DNA from: CAWHHZ01 sp963829355
GTDB taxonomy: Bacteria; Acidobacteriota; Thermoanaerobaculia; Gp7-AA8; JAHWKK01
Reading direction: 5' to 3'
Length of the DNA stretch: 64,000 bases
Assembly: GCA_963829355.1 (NCBI GenBank)
Contig: CAWHHZ010000008.1
Coordinates: 310,001 to 374,000, forward strand
Shown: positions 29,848-37,798 of the stretch, one piece after another
Layout: each line of letters opens with the position of its first letter
Numbering within the stretch: position 1 is the first letter of the stretch
Notes under the pieces: model-generated
Databases searched by the model: none
What the model was told of the DNA's origin: nothing
What the model saw: only the letters and a program-made list of their open reading frames with translations
Program-made: the position numbers and the translations under genes

Positions 29848-30564
29848 CTATCGCCTCACATTCAAATCCTTCATGAAATTACGAAAACCCTCTCCGACGC
29901 TGAAGAGCAGGTCGAGAACACTTACATCATGCCTGAATGGTGGGTGTAGCTGCTCGTACTCGGGGTAGCCGTCATAGCTCACGAACCGCAGATCGATGCC
30001 TTCCCGTTCGAACTGTTCACGGTCGAGATAGCTTTCAGCCGTGGGTCCCGTAAGATAGACGTTGGAGGATGTCAGACGGCATAACTCGACCAGCTTTCCC
30101 GTTCGATCTGAAACACTCAAGGGGAGAGTCCGCGAGAACCGTATCGGCGTTTCGATTTCCATCAACGCGCAGAGCCTTCGCAGAAACAGGGCATTGATTT
30201 CGGACAGCATCGTCATCTCCGAAGCCTGGGCGTATAACTCTCGAATGGTCGACTCCAAAACCTGGAAATGAGGAGCAGATTTGTAGGTCTGCTCCAGGAG
30301 GCTCCAGTGCCGTCTGGCCCAAGAAGGATCGTTTAGCTCAGTATCCTGAACCAGTTGATGCAATCTTCCCCTGGTCACGACGGGAATCGTCAACCATCTG
30401 ACATTCCGGAGGGGATCAGGAAACTTCACCCGGTTCCTGTTTCTCCAAGTCTGTTTTACGAACTGGACATTGTCGTAGAGGATGAATTCATCAGCCGCCC
30501 TGATGAGATCGAAGTAGCCCTTCCAGGGGATGTAACTGGACTGCACGACTGCTAGTGTCTTCAT
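29848..30564 (-). CDS. WbqC-family protein
   Basis: 238 residues. The start MKTLAVVQSSYIPWKGYFDL followed by DEFILYDNVQFVKQTWRNRN is the conserved signature of the WbqC family; LTIPV and LNDPSWARRHW follow. Members sit in O-antigen and other glycan loci, often near aminotransferases, and are thought to act on sugar nucleotides, possibly in acyl or aminoacyl transfer. The precise reaction is not known to me. First gene of the minus-strand series, divergent from the sulfotransferase at 30699 across a 134-base spacer that should contain both promoters. Confidence 0.88.
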   Translation of the reverse strand: MKTLAVVQSSYIPWKGYFDLIRAADEFILYDNVQFVKQTWRNRNRVKFPDPLRNVRWLTIPVVTRGRLHQLVQDTELNDPSWARRHWSLLEQTYKSAPHFQVLESTIRELYAQASEMTMLSEINALFLRRLCALMEIETPIRFSRTLPLSVSDRTGKLVELCRLTSSNVYLTGPTAESYLDREQFEREGIDLRFVSYDGYPEYEQLHPPFRHDVSVLDLLFSVGEGFRNFMKDLNVRR

Positions 30565-30698
30565 GGTCTCCGCTAAACGTATGATCAGAACAGGCCCAGC
30601 ATATTAACGCGGAAGAGGCGTCAGGTAACCTGCTGCCGCAGAAATCCTCAGCCGGGAAAGGGTGGAGAGGTCCGGCGATAGGGTAAGCTCGCGAAACC

Positions 30699-31835
30699 AT
30701 GAGCAACAGAACACGATTGTTTGTCACGGGGATGCCTCGATCCGGGACAACGCTGGTCGACAAGATCCTGTCTTCACATCCCGAGATCGTCGTTCATTCC
30801 CAGCCTCTCCCGCTCCTCTACGTCGAGCTCAAGCGTATGTTCCTGAAGGAACGTTCCGAACGTCCGGATTCTGCGTCGCTCCGATACCCGTTGAATGATA
30901 TGTTCGGGGAACATCATTATCCAGCGTCTCGATTCGCAAGATTCCTCAACTCACTCGATTCGATGCTCTCTCCTCTTCGGGAAATCTCGCACGCGGCCCG
31001 ATCATTCTCTGGGCAACTCTCAGAATTCAAGCATCAGATCGCCACCGAATGCTCAAATCAACCTTTGAGTCAATTTCTTGATTGTTACCTGGGGGTCCTG
31101 ACAGAAGATTCTCCGCGAATCGTCGGGTCCAAAGAGGTCTTCTGCGAAGAATTCATACCGTACGAGGTGGAACATCGCACGAAGGTCGTTCTGATTCTCA
31201 GAGACATCAGAGATGTGATCACGTCGCTGAACTTCGGAGAGGCTGCAATCTGGTCGGGGACGGCGAGACCCGATCTGTTCAACATCAGGCAATGGAGAAA
31301 AAGCGTCGCGTTTGCGACACGTTATGAGGCAGACGACCGTGTCCACGTCATCCGCTATGAAGACGTGGTTCAACAACCGGTCCGGACGATCGAAGAAATC
31401 ACAACCTTCCTGGAGGTTTCTCCGCTGCACCGATCCATCCTCCAGGGCGAGCTTCGAGATCAGAACGGGGAGGTCTGGGAGGGAAACTCATCTCACAGTC
31501 CTAATCCATCCATCACCAGCGACTCGATTGGACGCTATGTGCATCATTTGTCTCCAGCACGCAGGGCATGGATCGAAGCGTTGTGTCTTCCCGAATTGAG
31601 ATACCTCAACTACACAGCGGAGGTCGACGTGCCGGCCGCGCTCGCGACAATCGCCAGCTACGTCGATGAGACCGCGAACACGAGAGAAGAGCTGTGCAAA
31701 TACCGCTGGACTGAATCGAGAGCGTTCGAGGAAACGGAGCGTCTGGCACTCCTTACCGAACCAAGGTTCCGTGAGGATCGCTTTCTGTTTCATGAGACAT
31801 TCGACGTGTTGTCCTCCATGAGCCGGCTACCGTAG
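30699..31835 (+). CDS. Sulfotransferase-family protein 4
   Basis: 378 residues. The P-loop is FVTGMPRSGTTLVDKILSSH (~residues 8-27), an almost ideal 5'-phosphosulfate-binding motif. VVLILRDIRDVITSLNFGEA (~165-184) gives the 3'-phosphate site, and VHVIRYEDVVQQPV with ITTFLEVSP (~220-250) completes the family pattern. DSIGRYVHHLSPARR near residue 280 is a late conserved feature. First gene of the plus-strand operon; the next start lies 34 bases beyond its stop. Predicted to use PAPS to sulfate a sugar of the locus glycan. Confidence 0.85.
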   Translation: MSNRTRLFVTGMPRSGTTLVDKILSSHPEIVVHSQPLPLLYVELKRMFLKERSERPDSASLRYPLNDMFGEHHYPASRFARFLNSLDSMLSPLREISHAARSFSGQLSEFKHQIATECSNQPLSQFLDCYLGVLTEDSPRIVGSKEVFCEEFIPYEVEHRTKVVLILRDIRDVITSLNFGEAAIWSGTARPDLFNIRQWRKSVAFATRYEADDRVHVIRYEDVVQQPVRTIEEITTFLEVSPLHRSILQGELRDQNGEVWEGNSSHSPNPSITSDSIGRYVHHLSPARRAWIEALCLPELRYLNYTAEVDVPAALATIASYVDETANTREELCKYRWTESRAFEETERLALLTEPRFREDRFLFHETFDVLSSMSRLP

Positions 31836-31869
31836 GCGCTTCATTTTGCGCTACTCTGAAAACCACTCC

Positions 31870-32862
31870 ATGAAGTTTATCTTCCTGATTTGCACGGAGA
31901 GATCCGGCAGCAATCTCGTCACGTCCCTGATGAACGCGCACTCCCGGGTATGCGGACCGCCGCCGACTCACCTCTTCCGGCTCTTTGGGACGAATCGCGG
32001 CAACTACGGAGACCTCTCCGTCGACACAAACTGGAGATTGCTGGGAAAGGACTTCGAGCTCAACTTCCACGCAAAATTGGGTGCTTGGTCGACAACCATT
32101 TCATCCCCCCAGCTCCTCGCACAATGCTCGTATCGCTCACCTGCCGAGCTGCTGCGGTTGACTTATGTCCAGGAGGCAGCCGCAGCAGCAGCCGACCACG
32201 TATTCGTGAAGGAAAATCATACCTACCAGCTCGCGCCCTTCCTGCTCGCGAATTTCGAGGGCTGCCAGTTCGTCTACATGGTTCGGGACCCCAGGGACGT
32301 TGCCAGCTCCTGGATCAACACTGCTACCAGCGAAGGCGGGGTCGCGAGAGCGGTCGACGTCTGGGCGCACGACCAGGAGCAGGCGCTCCTGCTCTACGAC
32401 CAGTTGCGAGACTCCGGCAGAATCATCATGACCACATATGAAGCGCTGATCCGAAAACCGTCTGAAGTGCTGTCGATTCTCTGCAAGTCCGCGGGCCTTC
32501 AGTTCGAGGAAGAAATGCTTCAGTTCCATCATAAGGGACAGACCGTCGAGAATTCGATGAGGGTGGGAGCATGGTCCAACCTTCAGCGCCCCATCATCGC
32601 TGGAAACAGTGGCAAATTCCGTTCGGGTCTCACCTCCGTCGACATCCGGTACGTCGAGTTGCGGTGTGGACAACTGATGGATCGACTCGGCTATACGCGG
32701 TTGACTCCAACGCCGGATTCCGAGGAGCAGACGACCCGGGAAGCGAGCGCACTGCACTCTCAGCTCAGTTCAGGACCCGGCCTTGCCGGAGCCGAGGACG
32801 AGCGCATCCGGCGCCAAACCAGGCTGACGGCAATCAGAACGGTACTGGAGAGACGGCTTTGA
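31870..32862 (+). CDS. Sulfotransferase-family protein 5 (Stf0/LPS-type)
   Basis: About 330 residues from ATG 31870 (MKFIFLICTERSGSNLVTSL); the upstream in-frame start at 31846 is less likely. The P-loop is TERSGSNLVTSLMNAH. CQFVYMVRDPRDVASSWINT (~133-152) is the 3'-phosphate region, and RIIMTTYEALIRKPSEVLSI and LQFEEEMLQFHHKG follow. Late NLQRPIIAGNSGKFRSGL resembles the 'W...L..PV...' segment of bacterial Stf0/LPS-type sulfotransferases. Tightly linked to the preceding sulfotransferase and overlapping the following GT2 by a TTGA junction. Confidence 0.83.
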   Translation: MKFIFLICTERSGSNLVTSLMNAHSRVCGPPPTHLFRLFGTNRGNYGDLSVDTNWRLLGKDFELNFHAKLGAWSTTISSPQLLAQCSYRSPAELLRLTYVQEAAAAAADHVFVKENHTYQLAPFLLANFEGCQFVYMVRDPRDVASSWINTATSEGGVARAVDVWAHDQEQALLLYDQLRDSGRIIMTTYEALIRKPSEVLSILCKSAGLQFEEEMLQFHHKGQTVENSMRVGAWSNLQRPIIAGNSGKFRSGLTSVDIRYVELRCGQLMDRLGYTRLTPTPDSEEQTTREASALHSQLSSGPGLAGAEDERIRRQTRLTAIRTVLERRL

Positions 32863-33842
32863 CGGCAGAGCACGGAAGACCGATGTACTCCGTAGTCGTT
32901 CCGGTCTACAACAGCAGCCGATCGCTGGTCGAATTGCATGAGAGACTGCGAGTTGTCTTCGGTGAAATGGGTGATCCGTGGGAGCTCATATTAGTCGACG
33001 ATGGCTCCCGGGATCATTCGGCCTGGAGCACATGCCAGGACCTGGCGCGCCGGGAGAATGTCCGGGGAGTCCGCCTGGCAAGAAACTTCGGTAAGCCCGC
33101 CGCCGTGCTTTGTGGGATCGGACTGGCTCGGGGCCAGTGGATCATCACGATCGACGACGATCTGCAACAGAGACCCGAGGATATCCCCGCTCTTCTCCGC
33201 TACAGAGACCACGATGTCGTCGTGGCAAACTATCAGGATCGCAAGCATGGGGCTCTCGCCGTCGCAGCGAGCCGCGTCACTGATGTATTTCGCCGGACGA
33301 TTCTCGAGTTGCCGTGCAGCATGTCTCCACTCAAAGTTTTCAAGGCGGACGTCGCCAGGGCAATGTTGATGATCCGAACCCCCCATCCCTTCATCCCCGC
33401 CTTGATGTCGCAGGTCACCGACGACTTCCATTCCACAACCGTCCTGCATGAGCAGAGCCTCCACGGAAACAGCCGGTACACGTTTCGGAAGAAAACGAAG
33501 CAACTGTCGAACTTGATGATCAGCAACTCGTCACTGTTGCTCCGGCTGCTGGCTCTCACAGGTACAGTTCTGGCCAGCGCCGGATTCGCCTACGCGCTGC
33601 TCGTCATCGTCAGAAAGATCGCCGGTGCTCCTATTCAGCCAGGGTGGTCATCCCTGATCGTGATCAACCTCGTGTTCGGCGGGCTGACGCTGATCGGGCT
33701 CGGAATCATCGGAGAGTATCTCATTCGAATTCTGGATGGGCTGAGTATGCGTCCTCCCTACGTCATTCGTGAACTGGCGGGAGCCGAATCCGAAGAGAGC
33801 CCGGATACTCAGGGGGGGATTCGACTTGAGAACCGAGACTGA
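32859..33842 (+). CDS. Glycosyltransferase family 2, DPM1/ArnC/GtrB-like
   Basis: About 327 residues. The likely start is TTG 32859, overlapping the previous stop (TTGA) with GGAG upstream; ATG 32883 is the alternative. The GT-A domain has YSVVVPVYNSSRSLVELHER, LILVDDGSRD and IITIDDDLQQRPEDIPALL (metal-binding DDD). LSNLMISNSSLLLRLLALTG leads into two C-terminal membrane helices (~residues 230-300) ending GIIGEYLIRILDGLSMRPPY. This is the pattern of enzymes that load a sugar onto undecaprenyl phosphate at the inner membrane. Sits directly before the RffA aminotransferase, like ArnC-type partners of amino-sugar synthesis. Confidence 0.88.
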   Translation: MTAEHGRPMYSVVVPVYNSSRSLVELHERLRVVFGEMGDPWELILVDDGSRDHSAWSTCQDLARRENVRGVRLARNFGKPAAVLCGIGLARGQWIITIDDDLQQRPEDIPALLRYRDHDVVVANYQDRKHGALAVAASRVTDVFRRTILELPCSMSPLKVFKADVARAMLMIRTPHPFIPALMSQVTDDFHSTTVLHEQSLHGNSRYTFRKKTKQLSNLMISNSSLLLRLLALTGTVLASAGFAYALLVIVRKIAGAPIQPGWSSLIVINLVFGGLTLIGLGIIGEYLIRILDGLSMRPPYVIRELAGAESEESPDTQGGIRLENRD

Positions 33843-34989
33843 GGAGACGGGGACAGAGGGACTCGATCCTGTTCCATTCAATCGAGCTATGGTTACCGGG
33901 AGAGAGTCGGAATACCTGTCGCAAGCCATCGCCAACCACAAATTTTCCGGCGGTGGACCGTTCTCACTTCGATGTGACGACTGGATGACGAGGGCGTTCG
34001 AGGCACAGTCTTTCACCGTGACTTCCGGAACTCATGCTCTCGAGATGGCAGCACTGCTCGCCGGCCTCGGTCCTGGTGAGGAAGTGATCCTGCCCTCCTT
34101 CGCCTTTTCCTCTACTGCGACATGCTTCATTCGCTCCGGCGCGACTGCCGTGTTCGTTGACATCGAGCCAGAGACGATGAACATCGATCCAGCTCTCGTT
34201 GCTTCGGCTTTCACTCCACGAACAAGAGCAGTCATTGCGCTTCACTACGCAGGCGTCGCATGCGATATGGATGCGCTGAACGAGATCGCCCGGCACACGG
34301 GGCTATGCGTCATCGAGGACGCGGCCCAGGCAATTCTCTCCACTTACAAAGGAAGATTCTGCGGAACCCTTGGTACCTTCGGCTGCTTGAGCTTTCATGA
34401 AACCAAGAACATTCATTGTGGAGAGGGTGGGGCCATACTCCTCAATCGAGAATCCGACGTGGCGCGCGCAGAGATCATCCGCGAAAAGGGGACCGACAGA
34501 TCTCGATTCTTCAGAGGAGAGATCGACAAGTACACATGGAGGGACATCGGCTCATCCTATGTGCTCAGCGAGCTCAATGCCGCGTTCCTTCTCGCTCAAC
34601 TCGAGCATAGTGAAGAGGTCACACGAGGTCGTCTTCAGGCATGGCACAAATACGAATCGGCACTGGAGCCACTGGAGGCGCGAGGCGATCTGGAGATCAT
34701 GAGGGTGCCAGAAGACAGGCGGCACAACGGCCACATATTCTGGATCAAAACCCTTGATGCCCAGACGCAACGAATGCTGCTCGACTGGCTGCACTCAAAA
34801 AATATTGGCGCGCTGTTCCACTACGTGCCGCTGCACGATACCGACGCCGGCCGTCGATACGGTCGCTTTCACGGCGACGACAACTACACGACGCGCGAAT
34901 CATCCCGCCTCATTCGTCTCCCTCTCTACTACGGCTTCACTGGTATAGAGAGGGTCGTGGACGCGATCGACCGGTTTTTCCGCGGATAG
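33826..34989 (+). CDS. rffA: dTDP-4-amino-4,6-dideoxygalactose transaminase-like aminotransferase
   Basis: 387 residues from TTG 33826 behind a G-rich ribosome site, overlapping the GT2 stop by 17 bases. DegT/DnrJ/EryC1/StrS family, PLP-dependent. FNRAMVTGRESEYLSQAI with HKFSGGGPF matches the RffA/WecE subgroup. GTHALEMAALLAGLGPGEEV, LPSFAFSSTATCFIRSGATA and CVIEDAAQAILSTYKG line the cofactor site. The catalytic lysine is in FHETKNIHCGEGGAI (~residue 205). Transfers an amino group to a 4-keto-6-deoxy nucleotide sugar. No glucose-1-phosphate thymidylyltransferase or 4,6-dehydratase is in the window, so its substrate must come from elsewhere or from the CapD-type enzyme. Confidence 0.88.
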   Translation: MRTETEETGTEGLDPVPFNRAMVTGRESEYLSQAIANHKFSGGGPFSLRCDDWMTRAFEAQSFTVTSGTHALEMAALLAGLGPGEEVILPSFAFSSTATCFIRSGATAVFVDIEPETMNIDPALVASAFTPRTRAVIALHYAGVACDMDALNEIARHTGLCVIEDAAQAILSTYKGRFCGTLGTFGCLSFHETKNIHCGEGGAILLNRESDVARAEIIREKGTDRSRFFRGEIDKYTWRDIGSSYVLSELNAAFLLAQLEHSEEVTRGRLQAWHKYESALEPLEARGDLEIMRVPEDRRHNGHIFWIKTLDAQTQRMLLDWLHSKNIGALFHYVPLHDTDAGRRYGRFHGDDNYTTRESSRLIRLPLYYGFTGIERVVDAIDRFFRG

Positions 34990-34992
34990 TTG

Positions 34993-35964
34993 ATGTCCAA
35001 TCTCAAGCGCTCCATTACACACCGCTCCACCATCTTCATCAAGGCCGCAATCTCGGTTGCCCTCCTGACTGCGATACTCGTCCGCGTCGACTGGCATCAG
35101 CTGGCCGACAGCTTCAAGAGACTCGAGCCGATTCCTCTGACCGGCGCAGTGCTCTCCTTCGCGGTCGTCGCCGGCTTGGAGGCATTGCGACTTCAGGTCG
35201 CCCTCAGAGCTCACAATCTGTCGTTCGGGGAGTCTCTTCGCCTGCATCTGATCGGCGTGCTCTTCGGAAACTTCCTTCCAGGACAAACCGGAGGAGATGT
35301 CTACCGCGTTGTCGCAATCCGGAGACTCGAACGGTCGACCGCTCGGGCGGCTTCGGTCATCGTCGTGCTACGTGGTCTCGCTCTAATGACCACACTTGCC
35401 GTGGCGATGCTCGCGGCTCACTGGATACTGCCAAAGCTCATCAGGCACCTTCCACCCTCAGTAACTCTCACGCGGTCTTTTCCGCTTCCAGTCACGCTTT
35501 CGGCTCTCCTGGCCATAGCTCTTCTCACCATCCTGCTGGCGCGAGCTCCGCGGTGGCGCGAAGGACTCTGGCGGTTCACACGTACGTTCCTCGCCGTGCT
35601 TCAATCATTTTCTCTTTCTCAACTTGCTGCTCTCGTGCTGCTCTCGGCCCTCGTCACAGCCTTGCGGGGAATCGTCCTCGCCCTGCTGTTGCACTCTGCT
35701 GCTGTTTCCATGACGATTGCGGCAGCGATATTCATTGCAGCTCTATCCCAGTTGAGCGGCCTCATCCCATTGACTCTCTCAGGGCTCGGTATCAGAGAGG
35801 GAGTGATCGTCGGCCTTCTCACTCTTGCCGGCGTCTCCTATGAGCCTTCCGTTTTGACCGCGATCCTCGGGCGAGCTCTCCAAATCGTGATGGCGGTCGT
35901 TGGTGCGATTCTCCTGGTCTTGCCCTCTCGCCGCCCTCGCGATATCCCGGTCCCGCCCGACTAG
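34993..35964 (+). CDS. UPF0104/LPG-synthase transmembrane-type membrane protein (flippase-like)
   Basis: 323 residues with about eight helices, beginning IFIKAAISVALLTAILVRVD. LIGVLFGNFLPGQTGGDVYR is the family's signature loop (~residues 75-100), and LSGLIPLTLSGLGIREGVIV marks the late 'P..LGG.G.RE' region. Members of this family are annotated as lysylphosphatidylglycerol synthase TM region or flippase-like domain proteins and are frequent next to GT2 and O-antigen genes. Last gene of the plus-strand operon; it converges on the TPR protein 18 bases away. Role in lipid-linked sugar movement is inference. Confidence 0.8.
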   Translation: MSNLKRSITHRSTIFIKAAISVALLTAILVRVDWHQLADSFKRLEPIPLTGAVLSFAVVAGLEALRLQVALRAHNLSFGESLRLHLIGVLFGNFLPGQTGGDVYRVVAIRRLERSTARAASVIVVLRGLALMTTLAVAMLAAHWILPKLIRHLPPSVTLTRSFPLPVTLSALLAIALLTILLARAPRWREGLWRFTRTFLAVLQSFSLSQLAALVLLSALVTALRGIVLALLLHSAAVSMTIAAAIFIAALSQLSGLIPLTLSGLGIREGVIVGLLTLAGVSYEPSVLTAILGRALQIVMAVVGAILLVLPSRRPRDIPVPPD

Positions 35965-35982
35965 TAGAGGCCTTGGCGTCCT

Positions 35983-36447
35983 CTACTCGGTACCCACCAT
36001 CTTCCTCACCTGCCGCCTCATCGCCGGATCACTGATCGATTGCCTGAAGTCAAATCGAAACGCCGCAGCCATTCGGAGCCGCTTCATTGCATCGTCAGAG
36101 TATCCGAGCTCGAGCTCGTATAACCCCAGCTCCACCCAATGATCCAGGGGAAGCCTCCCCTCAATGGCAATGCGGTACATGTGGAGAGCCTCCTGATCTC
36201 TTCCGAGACGTCTCAGAATGCGCGCCCGGGCAAGATCACCGCGCGCCTCGAGGTATGGATCCCACAAGGCAGGGAGGTCCAGAAGTGCAAGCGCCTCGCG
36301 CTGACGGAAGGTCTCTGACAATTGATGAGCGTTGGCGAATTTGACGAACTGGTTCTGGCGATACGGCTCCAAGACGAGTGCCCAGCCGAGGATCAGGCAT
36401 CCGCCCAGCAGCGCGACGCTGAGACTACTCCTCAATACGCTCTGCAT
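35983..36447 (-). CDS. Small membrane-anchored TPR-like protein
   Basis: 154 residues. One N-terminal helix (LRSSLSVALLGGCLILGWAL, residues 5-24) is followed by helical repeats with TPR character (GDLARARILRRLGRDQEALH, LGLYELELGYSDDAMKRLRM). It starts inside the end of the O-antigen ligase gene (23-base overlap), so the pair is coupled. TPR tails are common in, or next to, O-antigen ligase-family proteins, where they may help complex assembly. No enzymatic motif. Confidence 0.65.
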   Translation of the reverse strand: MQSVLRSSLSVALLGGCLILGWALVLEPYRQNQFVKFANAHQLSETFRQREALALLDLPALWDPYLEARGDLARARILRRLGRDQEALHMYRIAIEGRLPLDHWVELGLYELELGYSDDAMKRLRMAAAFRFDFRQSISDPAMRRQVRKMVGTE

Positions 36448-37741
36448 GACCGAGCACCAGTCCGGAAATCATCAGATAGGAACCGTACACTGCTCCGATC
36501 TGAAAGGGAAAAAGCGTCATCGCCCCGGCAAGCATCGCCACTGTGGACAACAGGCCAGTGTCACGAGCGATACGAGCTTCGGGATCGACAGGTCGCCATC
36601 TGTAGAGAAGAGACAGATAGAGAATGATCACGGCAGTTGCGGCAAAAAAAACCGGGAGCCCTCCTTCTGCGGCCACCTCGAGATAGTCGTTGTGAACCAT
36701 GTCGAAATAGATCCATTCGCGCTCGTGAATATCTGGCACCGTCGCCACCATCTCTTCCGCGACGGCAAAGAAACGAAACGGGTACTGGCCCGGGCCCACG
36801 CCGAAGAGAGGCGCGCGAGCGATCATGTTTGCCGCACTCATGTAAGCGACGGCGCGCCCCCCCGAAATCTCACGGAAATCTCCTTCCTCCGCGGCGCGTA
36901 GGTACTTTCCGATGCGTCTGCCCAGCTCGGCTTGGCTTCCGAGCCACCAGCTGGAGCCGATGGCCACGATGATGAGCACGGCGAGGGATGGCACCAGCAT
37001 ACGCCGGTGCTTGTACAACATCCTCACTGACTGCCAGAAGGCCAGGACCGCCGCTACGGCGATAGCAGTCAGTGTAGTGGATAAAAGGATACCGAATCCG
37101 ATTGCAGCGCTCGCTGCGGTTCCTGCGACTCGAAAGCGCCTTGTTGATGCCAGAGCACACGAGAACGGCAGCAGCAGATACAAGCCTACATCGTCCCGGT
37201 TACCGAGAAGAGAGGCTCGCTCCAGGATGGTCCTGTCCTCGAGGGGTAAATCATCAAGCTGGGAAGGCGAGGTGAGTGGGTGCCAGAGGTTGGCCATCTG
37301 CAGAATCAGTGTAGTCGTGACGACGAGACCCGGAAGAAGGGTGACCATGAGTAACCGCACAACATCGTGCCGGCGGCCGATTGCCCGGGTGGATAGAAAC
37401 AGTATCACCGCCACCAGAACATCCACGACAGCCCAGAGCGAAGTTCCGGGACGATCCGAGAGGATCGCTGAAATCAACAACCAGACGCAGATCCCTGACA
37501 ACAACCAGAGGATTCGGTCGTGGGGACGTGTCCGGGACTCGGCTTTCCTCCTCCAGATCCAACCCAATCCCAGGATCAGGATCAGCAGAATCGCCAGGGC
37601 CCGCAACAACAGAACCTTCGGGAACCGGAACGCGTCGTAGCCGCTCGGGACCAGGATCAGGGGAAGCACGCCAAGTGCGACGCCCACGATGAGAATCAGC
37701 AATCGCTGCTGCAAGAGTCGAAAATCCGGCCCCTTGCTCAT
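36425..37741 (-). CDS. O-antigen ligase-family membrane protein
   Basis: 438 residues, about twelve hydrophobic helices. The long periplasmic loop near residues 300-365 contains SGGRAVAYMSAANMIARAPL, FGVGPGQYPFRFF and MVHNDYLEVAAEGGLPVFF. The 'HNDYLE...G' block is the hallmark of the Wzy_C/O-antigen ligase family. It would ligate or polymerise glycan at the outer face of the inner membrane. It is distinct from the Wzy-like protein at 16120-17403, so the locus has two members of the superfamily. Upstream is the CapD/WbpM-like gene, 58 bases away. Confidence 0.85.
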   Translation of the reverse strand: MSKGPDFRLLQQRLLILIVGVALGVLPLILVPSGYDAFRFPKVLLLRALAILLILILGLGWIWRRKAESRTRPHDRILWLLSGICVWLLISAILSDRPGTSLWAVVDVLVAVILFLSTRAIGRRHDVVRLLMVTLLPGLVVTTTLILQMANLWHPLTSPSQLDDLPLEDRTILERASLLGNRDDVGLYLLLPFSCALASTRRFRVAGTAASAAIGFGILLSTTLTAIAVAAVLAFWQSVRMLYKHRRMLVPSLAVLIIVAIGSSWWLGSQAELGRRIGKYLRAAEEGDFREISGGRAVAYMSAANMIARAPLFGVGPGQYPFRFFAVAEEMVATVPDIHEREWIYFDMVHNDYLEVAAEGGLPVFFAATAVIILYLSLLYRWRPVDPEARIARDTGLLSTVAMLAGAMTLFPFQIGAVYGSYLMISGLVLGHAERIEE

Positions 37742-37798
37742 GGGAACTGCCCTCGTGGAGGGATGGCAGTCGATGCCGGGGTTCCGCCGAAGCCATTC

